A stretch of DNA of 19,418 bases, from positions 1-19,418 of the forward strand of contig CAIUBS010000012.1 in NCBI GenBank assembly GCA_903897475.1. Direction: 5' to 3'. This DNA comes from an uncultured Actinomycetes bacterium. GTDB taxonomy: Bacteria; Actinomycetota; Actinomycetes; Nanopelagicales; Nanopelagicaceae. The notes under the pieces are model-generated. The model saw only the letters and a program-made list of their open reading frames with translations, ran no database searches and was not told where the DNA came from. Numbering within the stretch: the first letter of the stretch is position 1; each line of letters begins with the position of its first letter. Shown here one piece after another: positions 13,310-19,418 of the stretch. A program made the translations under genes and the position numbers.

Positions 13310-14845
13310 ATGAATAAAAAGTCTTGTGCTTTTATTACAATCCTTGCAGTCTTTTTATCATCTGGTATGTATCCATCTAGTGCGTTAGTAAAGGTCGGAT
13401 CTAAATGCACAAAAGCTGGGGTTAAGTTAATTGATTCCGGTAATACTTTTACCTGTGTGAGGTCCGGAAAGAAATTAGTATGGAAATTTTCAGGTAAATC
13501 ACCAGCAAAGAATGTAATTGACGTTAAAAAGACTTACTCAACTGATGATGGATACTTTGACACTTTTACTCGAGGAGCTTGTGAGATTGACCCCTATGCC
13601 CCAACTGAATGGCTGGCTATGCAGGCTTTTACGATGAGTCTACAAAATTGTGCTGGGCAGGTGAGGTTAGCAAAATATAATTTAGGTAATTCCCGACCAT
13701 TATCGAATCATCAAAAATCATCTGAATTCAACTTGATCCAGCCATGCAAACTACTGGGATCATCTCGTGGCACTTTGATGCATCGCACTGATAACTGGGC
13801 AACATCCCGCAAACATCCTGGCCCAAATTCAGTAATTCAATTAATACCTATATTTGCCGAAGATACGGCTGTGCCTAAAAATACTCCAAGTGCTGATTAT
13901 GAAAAATTCTTACGCTTCATAAAAGAGTGGGTAGATTATTCATCAGATTTTGGTTCAAATGTTCAGTATAGAATCCCAAATGAGTACATAAAACTTTCTG
14001 GAAAAGTTTCCGAATACAAACTGACTCATCCAGTTAATTGGGATACGCCAGGGCACGTAAGGTTTAATAGGGATGTAATTACTGCAGTTGATGAGAAAAT
14101 TGATTTTACTGGTGTAAATATGGGGATTATTGTCGCACCTGCTGGAACTGATGCTTCAATCATGCAACAAGCCGCACTTGGAAGTTTTCAAACAGCAGAA
14201 GGTGTTGTACCGGTTGGTCTTAGCCAATTTGGTGATGTTCCAAGTAATCCAAGAGGATCTCAATACTCGGGTTTAACTCATCCTTTTTGGTGGATTCATG
14301 AGGCTTATCACGCCGGTTATGGATTAGATGATCACTATGGCGATGCGCTTTGGAATATTAATTCCGAGTATGGCATGGGCTGGTGGACCATGATGACTCC
14401 ATGGGGAGGCGATCTTTCAATTTGGGAAAAATGGCTTTTAGGCTTTATTCAAGATTCACAAATTCAATGCACCTCTAGTACACCTTCAAGTACTCACTGG
14501 ATTGCGCCTTCATCTGTTAGAACGCAAGAGAGTAAAGCCATCGTTGTTCCAATTTCATCTACAAAAGTTATTGTTGCCGAGTCAATTAGAGCTGCCGGAT
14601 TGCACTATAAGGTCCCAACTCAAAATCAGGGAGTTTTAGTGTATGAAATAGATTTGACTAAGAACACTCATGGAATGGGAATGAAACTCTCACTCCCAAC
14701 AAATCGAGTAGTAAATTCAAATTACCCATTTTTTATGGCTGATGCATCATTAAGAAAAGGTGATACGACGACTTCAAACGGAATTACATTCACCATCCTT
14801 GAATCTGGAACTTTTGGTGACGTAATTAAGGTATCAAAAGAATAG
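13310..14845 (+). CDS. Secreted HExxH protein, probable M6-like metalloprotease
   Basis: A 511-residue exported protein. An N-terminal signal peptide (MNKKSCAFITILAVF..., cleavage near residues 24-27) precedes a small module of about 35 residues with two cysteines and a closing KKLVW, then a long domain. The zinc-protease motif HEAYHAGYGLDDHYG (H330, E331, H334; D/H ligand candidates D341 and H342) is followed by WWTMMTPWGGDLSIWEKWLLGF, which resembles the 'W.K..LGW' region after the active site of M6 (immune inhibitor A-like) peptidases. The C-terminus (about 485-509) looks like a beta-rich strand pair ending in DVIKVSKE. No sortase signal is visible. Proteolytic activity is inferred from the motif only; the substrate is unknown. 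Confidence 0.75.
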   Translation: MNKKSCAFITILAVFLSSGMYPSSALVKVGSKCTKAGVKLIDSGNTFTCVRSGKKLVWKFSGKSPAKNVIDVKKTYSTDDGYFDTFTRGACEIDPYAPTEWLAMQAFTMSLQNCAGQVRLAKYNLGNSRPLSNHQKSSEFNLIQPCKLLGSSRGTLMHRTDNWATSRKHPGPNSVIQLIPIFAEDTAVPKNTPSADYEKFLRFIKEWVDYSSDFGSNVQYRIPNEYIKLSGKVSEYKLTHPVNWDTPGHVRFNRDVITAVDEKIDFTGVNMGIIVAPAGTDASIMQQAALGSFQTAEGVVPVGLSQFGDVPSNPRGSQYSGLTHPFWWIHEAYHAGYGLDDHYGDALWNINSEYGMGWWTMMTPWGGDLSIWEKWLLGFIQDSQIQCTSSTPSSTHWIAPSSVRTQESKAIVVPISSTKVIVAESIRAAGLHYKVPTQNQGVLVYEIDLTKNTHGMGMKLSLPTNRVVNSNYPFFMADASLRKGDTTTSNGITFTILESGTFGDVIKVSKE

Positions 14846-14855
14846 TTGTTATCTG

Positions 14856-14927
14856 TGGGCGGTGAGGGTTTCGAACCCCCGACATCCTCGGTGTAAACGA
14901 GGCGCTCTACCACTGAGCTAACCACCC
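14856..14927 (-). tRNA. tRNA-Val (anticodon UAC)
   Basis: 72-nt cloverleaf on the minus strand. Acceptor GGGTGGT pairs with ACCGCCC; D arm GCTC...GAGC; anticodon arm CCTCG-TTTACAC-CGAGG with anticodon TAC; T loop TTCGAAA. The discriminator is A, and CCA is not encoded, so it must be added enzymatically. The 3' end lies 10 bases from the stop of the convergent HExxH gene. Confidence 0.95.
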
Positions 14928-14980
14928 GGTGAGATTGAGAATATTACTAGTAGATCAGTATTACTCCCAATTAACTCAAT

Positions 14981-15439
14981 TTATAAGGCTGATAAGGCTG
15001 CTTTGTACTCCGCGATATTTCTAGCATCTCCTAAGCCATTTACTACCATCCACTTAATATTTCCATCTTTACCAATTATGAATGTGCCACGCTTTGCACA
15101 TCCTCTATTTTCCTCAAATGTTCCATAAGCCTTAGCAACTTCACCATGAGGCCAAAAATCAGATAATACTTGAAACTTATAACCCTCTTGCTCAGCAAAA
15201 ACTTTGTTGGCATACATAGGATCACATGAGATTGCAATTAGCTCAACATTATCGTTTTGAAAGGCAGATAGGTCATCACGTAACGCGCAAAGCTCACCAG
15301 TACAGATTCCTGAAAATGCAAATGGATAGAAAATAACCACGACATTCTTTTTTCCTTTATATGAAGATAAAGAAATCTTCTCACCATGCTGATTTATCAA
15401 TTCAAAATTAGGTGCAGTAGATCCAATTGCAAGCGCCAT
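14981..15439 (-). CDS. ahpE: Peroxiredoxin, AhpE-like
   Basis: Thiol peroxidase of 152 residues that reduces hydrogen and organic peroxides. Peroxidatic cysteine C46 lies in YPFAFSGICTGELCALRDD, close to the mycobacterial AhpE motif (FTGICQGELxxLRD), and the order AhpE / DUF3052 / aceE matches mycobacteria. Unlike the 1-Cys mycobacterial enzyme, a second cysteine C51 sits five residues after C46, the position of the resolving cysteine in E. coli BCP-type peroxiredoxins; C72 and C114 are further candidates. GGGGAG six bases before the ATG is a strong ribosome binding site. It lies 24 bases after the DUF3052 gene on the same strand, probably one operon. Confidence 0.9.
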   Translation of the reverse strand: MALAIGSTAPNFELINQHGEKISLSSYKGKKNVVVIFYPFAFSGICTGELCALRDDLSAFQNDNVELIAISCDPMYANKVFAEQEGYKFQVLSDFWPHGEVAKAYGTFEENRGCAKRGTFIIGKDGNIKWMVVNGLGDARNIAEYKAALSAL

Positions 15440-15463
15440 TTTATTCTCCCCTTACTTAATTAA

Positions 15464-15901
15464 CTACTTTGATTTCTTTTTATTACTTCCAGCATGACGG
15501 GCAACTAATCTAGTTGCAGTCCAATCAGCTCCTGCTGGAAAAGATGTAGTCAATGACATGCCTGCAGTTGGAGCAGCATCTTGAATATCACTTGCTTCAA
15601 CGTATCCAACTCTTCCCACCTTTGGTGTTAACAACCAAATTGGGCCATCCTCGGTTAAATAGGTAAGAGCATCAACTAATTCATCTACTAAATCACCATC
15701 ATCTTCGCGCCACCACAAAATTACCGCATCAACTACCTCTTGTGCGGTGGCATCTAGAAATTGAGTTTCAGATTTAGCAACAATTGCTTGCCTTAATAAT
15801 TTGTCGCAATCAGAATCATTAAAGCCAACCTCAAGGATTAATTGGTCTTTACTTATGCCAAGCCGTTCAACGGTGGCCGCAGGGGACTGGGCTGAGTTCA
15901 T
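15464..15901 (-). CDS. DUF3052 family protein (Rv2239c-like)
   Basis: Cytoplasmic acidic protein of 145 residues, unknown function, restricted mainly to actinobacteria. The pattern ERLGISKDQLILEVGFNDSDCDKLLR and the downstream VVDAVILWWREDDGDLVDELVDAL fit DUF3052; a C-terminal basic tail ends in KKKSK. It sits between aceE (divergent) and the peroxiredoxin, as in mycobacteria, which supports the assignment. I use ATG 15901, which gives the family-like start; an in-frame TTG at 15937 would add 12 residues with a ribosome binding site too close to it. Confidence 0.82.
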   Translation of the reverse strand: MNSAQSPAATVERLGISKDQLILEVGFNDSDCDKLLRQAIVAKSETQFLDATAQEVVDAVILWWREDDGDLVDELVDALTYLTEDGPIWLLTPKVGRVGYVEASDIQDAAPTAGMSLTTSFPAGADWTATRLVARHAGSNKKKSK

Positions 15902-16019
15902 TAGGAGTAGTCCACCCAACTTTGGCTGATGGTGCAACTCCTAATTAAGCATTTTTGAGCATTTAAGCCAGATCACGCCCACAGGTTGTAGGTAAATATG
16001 ACCAAAAGGCCCCTTTAGA

Positions 16020-16027
16020 TAGAGAAT
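16020..16027 (+). promoter_or_regulatory. Possible -10 region of aceE
   Basis: TAGAGAAT lies six bases before the GTG start of aceE. The near-identical TAGACAAT lies six bases before the ATG at 18766. The match to a -10 consensus is only partial (GAGAAT), so this is a weak call. Confidence 0.3.
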
Positions 16028-16033
16028 AAGCCC

Positions 16034-18754
16034 GTGAGTGAAAACTTTAAGGCCCCAGACCATTTAGTGGACCAATTAGTTGATACCGATCCAAGTGAGA
16101 GTGCTGAGTGGCAGCAATCCTTTGATGCCGTTTTAAAAAATGCCGGACCTGTAAGAGCTAGATATTTAATGCTCTCACTGTTGCAACGAGCTAATGAAAA
16201 AAATGTTGGAGTTTCAGGACTTAGAACTACCGATTACATAAACACAATTCCACCAGCCCTTGAGCCAACTTTTCCAGGGGATGAGTTTTTAGAGCGCAGA
16301 ATTCGTGCATACATAAGATGGAATGCCGCAGTTATGGTGCACAGAGCGCAACGACCTGGTGTTGGAGTTGGTGGACATATTTCAACCTACGCATCTAGTG
16401 CATCTTTATATGAGGTTGGTTTTAATCATTTCTTCCGTGGTAAAGAGCATGCAGGTGGAGGGGATCAAATATTTTTCCAAGGTCATGCCTCTCCTGGAAT
16501 GTATGCCAGAGCATTTATGGAAGGTCGATTAACTGAGAAACAATTAGATGGTTTCCGCCAAGAGCTTTCTCATGATGGTGGTGGCTTATCTTCTTATCCG
16601 CATCCACGACTTATGCCAAACTTTTGGGAGTTTCCAACTGTTTCTATGGGTATTGGTCCCATTAATGCAATTTATCAAGCAAGATTTAATCGCTACCTAC
16701 ATGCTCGTGGCTTTAAAGATACAAGTGATCAAAATGTTTGGGCATTTTTAGGAGATGGTGAGATTGATGAGCCAGAGACTCTAAGTGCTATTTCACTAGC
16801 AGCTAGAGAGGGTCTAGATAACTTAACATTTGTAGTCAATTGCAACCTGCAAAGATTAGATGGACCAGTACGCGGTAATGGCAAAATCATTCAAGAGTTA
16901 GAGTCAATCTTTGGTGGTGCTGGTTGGAATGTAATTAAGGTGGTTTGGGGCAGAGAGTGGGATCCACTACTTGCTGCAGATCGTGAGGGTGCACTAGTTG
17001 ATTTAATGAACAAGACACCAGATGGTGATTTTCAAACCTTTAAATCTGAAAATGGCGCCTTTGTTAGAGAAAACTTCTTCGGTAGGGATCCAAGAACTGC
17101 TGCCATGGTTTCTTCATGGAGTGATGATGATATTTGGAATCTAAAACGAGGTGGCCATGATTATCAAAAACTATACGCAGCCTATAAAGCCGCCAGTGAG
17201 CACAATGGCAGGCCAACAGTAATTTTGGCTAAAACTATTAAGGGTTGGACTTTAGGCTCACACTTTGAGGCTAGAAACTCAACTCATCAAATGAAGAAGA
17301 TGACATTAGATGATCTTAAAAACTTTAGAGATAGATTATTTATTCCACTTAAAGATGAAGAGTTAGATGCCAAGTTGCCGCCATATTGTCATCCAGGAAT
17401 AAATTCACCTGAGTATCAGTACATGATGCAACGCCGAAGTGAGCTAGGTGGTTTCCTACCCTCTAGAAGATCTGTTTCAAAGCCATTGCCACAACCAAAG
17501 GATGAAAGCTATGAGTCGGTAAAGCGTGGCTCAGGTGCGCAAGAGGTTGCAACCACCATGGCATTTGTTAGGTTGCTTAAAGATTTAATAAAAGATCCAG
17601 GTTTGGGCAAGAGATTTGTGCCAATCATTCCGGATGAGGCTAGAACCTTTGGTATGGATTCACTATTTCCAACTTTAAAAATTTACTCACCACATGGCCA
17701 GTCCTACACCTCAGTTGATCGAGAGTTAATGCTTTCCTATAAGGAATCAAAAGAGGGTGTAATTTTGCATGAAGGTATAAATGAAGCCGGCTCAGTTGCC
17801 TCATTTACCGCAGTTGGCTCCTCTTATGCAACGCATGATGAACCGATGATTCCTATCTATATTTTCTACTCAATGTTTGGTTTCCAACGCACTGGTGACT
17901 CATTTTGGGCAGCAAGTGATCAATTAGTTAGAGGCTTTGTACTAGGAGCTACTGCAGGTAGAACAACTTTAAATGGTGAAGGCTTACAACATGAAGATGG
18001 CCACTCACTCCTTCTTGCCTCAACAAATCCAGCAGTTGTTTGTTATGACCCAGCATTTGGTTACGAGTTAGGCCACATTGTTAAAGATGGCCTAAAGCGG
18101 ATGTATGGTGAAAATAGCGAAAATATCTACTACTACCTAACTGTTTATAACGAGCCATACCAACAACCAGCAGAGCCAGAAAATCTTGATATAGATGGAG
18201 TGCTAAAGGGAATTTACCTGCTTAAAAAACCAATTAGGCGTCGTCGCAGAAAGGTTGCGATATTAGCTTCAGGAGTTTCAGTTAATTGGGCGCTAAAGGC
18301 ACAAAAACTTCTAAATGATGATTTTAGAGTTGCAGCGACCATCTACTCAGTTACCTCATGGAATGAACTTCGTCGAGATGGACTTGCAGTTGATAGAAAT
18401 AATCTGCTAAATCCAGATAAAAAACAAACTGCTTATGTAACTAGGAAATTAAAACGAGAAAAAGGACCAGTAATTGCAGTTAGTGATTTTATGAGATCAG
18501 TTCAAGATCAAATCTCTCCTTGGGTAAAACAACCCTTCTACTCTCTTGGCACAGATGGCTTTGGACTTTCAGATACCAGAGGAGCCCTTCGTCGTCACTT
18601 TAAGGTAGATGCAGAATCAATAGCTGTGGCTGCCCTTGCCCAGTTAGCACAAGCTGAAATGATTGGTAAGAGAGCAGTTAAGAAAGCAATCAAGAAGTAT
18701 CAAATTAATGATGTCACTGCAGCGGAGGCTGGAAATACTGAAGGATCTGGCTAG
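16034..18754 (+). CDS. aceE: Pyruvate dehydrogenase E1 component, homodimeric type
   Basis: Decarboxylates pyruvate with thiamine diphosphate and acetylates the lipoyl group of the E2 partner, feeding acetyl-CoA to central metabolism. 906 residues, close to E. coli (887) and mycobacterial enzymes. The N-terminal domain contains GGHISTYASSASLYEVGFNH and FFQGHASPGMYARAF; the thiamine diphosphate motif runs from GDGEIDEPE (240-248) to NCNLQRLDGP (269-278). The central domain has IPDEARTFGMDSLFP and the C-terminal domain starts near residue 735. The start is GTG with no Shine-Dalgarno sequence. It is divergent from the DUF3052 gene; E2 and E3 genes are not in the window. Confidence 0.97.
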   Translation: MSENFKAPDHLVDQLVDTDPSESAEWQQSFDAVLKNAGPVRARYLMLSLLQRANEKNVGVSGLRTTDYINTIPPALEPTFPGDEFLERRIRAYIRWNAAVMVHRAQRPGVGVGGHISTYASSASLYEVGFNHFFRGKEHAGGGDQIFFQGHASPGMYARAFMEGRLTEKQLDGFRQELSHDGGGLSSYPHPRLMPNFWEFPTVSMGIGPINAIYQARFNRYLHARGFKDTSDQNVWAFLGDGEIDEPETLSAISLAAREGLDNLTFVVNCNLQRLDGPVRGNGKIIQELESIFGGAGWNVIKVVWGREWDPLLAADREGALVDLMNKTPDGDFQTFKSENGAFVRENFFGRDPRTAAMVSSWSDDDIWNLKRGGHDYQKLYAAYKAASEHNGRPTVILAKTIKGWTLGSHFEARNSTHQMKKMTLDDLKNFRDRLFIPLKDEELDAKLPPYCHPGINSPEYQYMMQRRSELGGFLPSRRSVSKPLPQPKDESYESVKRGSGAQEVATTMAFVRLLKDLIKDPGLGKRFVPIIPDEARTFGMDSLFPTLKIYSPHGQSYTSVDRELMLSYKESKEGVILHEGINEAGSVASFTAVGSSYATHDEPMIPIYIFYSMFGFQRTGDSFWAASDQLVRGFVLGATAGRTTLNGEGLQHEDGHSLLLASTNPAVVCYDPAFGYELGHIVKDGLKRMYGENSENIYYYLTVYNEPYQQPAEPENLDIDGVLKGIYLLKKPIRRRRRKVAILASGVSVNWALKAQKLLNDDFRVAATIYSVTSWNELRRDGLAVDRNNLLNPDKKQTAYVTRKLKREKGPVIAVSDFMRSVQDQISPWVKQPFYSLGTDGFGLSDTRGALRRHFKVDAESIAVAALAQLAQAEMIGKRAVKKAIKKYQINDVTAAEAGNTEGSG

Positions 18755-18765
18755 ACAATTTAGTC

Positions 18766-19041
18766 ATGGAATCGTTAGCCCTACTTGCAACATTAATAAT
18801 CTCGCTAACAGTAATTGGTGGACCACTTTCAGTAGCACTAACTTTTTTACCCCAAAGATTATTGCCACTTGCTGTAATTAAATTATTTGCATTTTTGATT
18901 GCATTAATTGCAATATTTATAGGCGGGATGCTGATCATAAATGTTAATTCAATTGGTGCCAGAATTATGGGCGGTTTTGGTTGTGCTTGTGGTTTCTATG
19001 CAATTTATCGAGTTATTAGAAAGGTTTCAAAAAACAAATAA
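18766..19041 (+). CDS. Small predicted membrane protein, function unknown
   Basis: 91 residues, with three probable membrane helices (about 5-28, 34-58 and 65-82) and a basic C-terminal tail (RVIRKVSKNK) that would lie inside the cell. I recognise no family. Two cysteines (GFGCACGF) lie in the third helix. It begins 11 bases after the aceE stop codon, so it could ride on the aceE transcript, but TAGACAAT six bases before its ATG could be its own -10. Its stop codon lies five bases from the 3' end of the convergent tmRNA gene. Codon use is like the neighbours, and the membrane-like composition is coherent over its whole length. Confidence 0.65.
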   Translation: MESLALLATLIISLTVIGGPLSVALTFLPQRLLPLAVIKLFAFLIALIAIFIGGMLIINVNSIGARIMGGFGCACGFYAIYRVIRKVSKNK

Positions 19042-19045
19042 TGTG

Positions 19046-19414
19046 TGGAGGTGCCGGGAATCGAACCCGGGTCCTCTAGCACTAGTTCAAAGTTTCTACG
19101 GGCGTAGTGCAATTATCGCTTTTTTAGTCCAAACTCTCACATGCACAAGTAGTTTGCGGACTTAGTTACAGATTTATGTCCCCATTAACCTCCGTAACAC
19201 GGTTAGGGGTAAGTCCTCTAGCGACGTTAGATCCGAAGGCGAGAACAAACTTCGGGTAACGGATAACAGAGCTAGCTTAGGCAGCTAGTTGATAATCAGC
19301 GGCAGTTTTACTTGCGCTTATAGTTTGCCATGTTTTTGTGGTTAACGAGATCATCACGGCTTCCTCGGCCCGCTTGCCTTGAAGTAACGACTAAAGTCGA
19401 GACCGTTCACCCCC
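19046..19414 (-). ncRNA. ssrA: tmRNA (transfer-messenger RNA), complete
   Basis: Rescues stalled ribosomes and tags the nascent protein for degradation. 369 nt on the minus strand. The 5' end GGGGGTGAACGGTCTCGAC pairs with the 3' CACCTCC to form the tRNA-like acceptor stem (one G-U pair); the T arm is GGGTTCGATTCCC; CCA is not encoded. The tag reading frame is 19315-19277: resume codon GCA, predicted tag ASKTAADYQLAA, then TAA. The end LAA is the usual protease signal. The gene ends four bases from the window edge side of its 5' end, so its promoter is outside. Confidence 0.93.
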
Positions 19415-19418
19415 AAGA

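Noticed and set aside
14722..14925. 67-residue minus-strand frame across tRNA-Val
   Set aside because: It reads through the tRNA and the antisense of the HExxH gene; the typical 'VERLVYTEDVGGSKPSPPT' translation is a known artefact of translated tRNA sequence.

Overview
The window is AT-rich, densely packed and single-copy in character, and its gene order is actinobacterial. The chain aceE / DUF3052 protein / AhpE-like peroxiredoxin and the pair zinc-ribbon coiled-coil protein / RNase H both occur close together in mycobacteria (Rv2228c-Rv2241 neighbourhood). Low GC, very short spacers, many apparently leaderless starts and a secreted protein with a 'SKCTKAG...C...KKLVW' module point to a small-genome freshwater actinobacterium of the acI / Nanopelagicales type. 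That placement is inference; no rRNA is present.

Layout. (1) 1-2481, minus strand: NhaA Na+/H+ antiporter (cut by the window edge), a GNAT acetyltransferase and a one-domain voltage-gated cation channel of the NaChBac type. (2) 2691-3551: a DUF4287 protein and a divergent lipoprotein. (3) 3560-5390: a 25-bp exact repeat of the 3' end of the RNase P RNA gene brackets a small cassette of DoxX-like protein, FMN-dependent azoreductase and divergent MarR regulator. Two matched palindromes lie in the marR/azoR spacer. (4) 5369-5722: rnpB (minus), its promoter abutting hutG. (5) 5749-11038: a complete four-step histidine utilisation pathway, hutG on plus and hutU-hutI-hutH on minus, meeting tail to tail with a 4-bp overlap. 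(6) 11059-12188: RNase H and zinc-ribbon protein, coupled by a TAATG overlap, just upstream of the hut operon. (7) 12276-14845: divergent polysaccharide pyruvyl transferase and a secreted HExxH (M6-like) protein. (8) tRNA-Val(UAC), peroxiredoxin, DUF3052 protein, then aceE on plus, a small membrane protein, and a complete tmRNA gene ending 5 bases from the right edge.

Working together: HutH-HutU-HutI-HutG convert histidine to glutamate, ammonia and formamide, using histidine as carbon and nitrogen source. The MarR-AzoR-DoxX cassette resembles quinone/electrophile stress modules. NhaA and the channel both move cations such as Na+ and may be linked to sodium homeostasis. AceE feeds central carbon metabolism. 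The most notable signals are the rnpB 3'-end duplication around the detoxification cassette, the paired operators, the unusual TLEEF channel filter, an 18-bp palindrome on the nhaA promoter, and a recurrent -10 box / six bases / start codon arrangement that predicts leaderless mRNAs.
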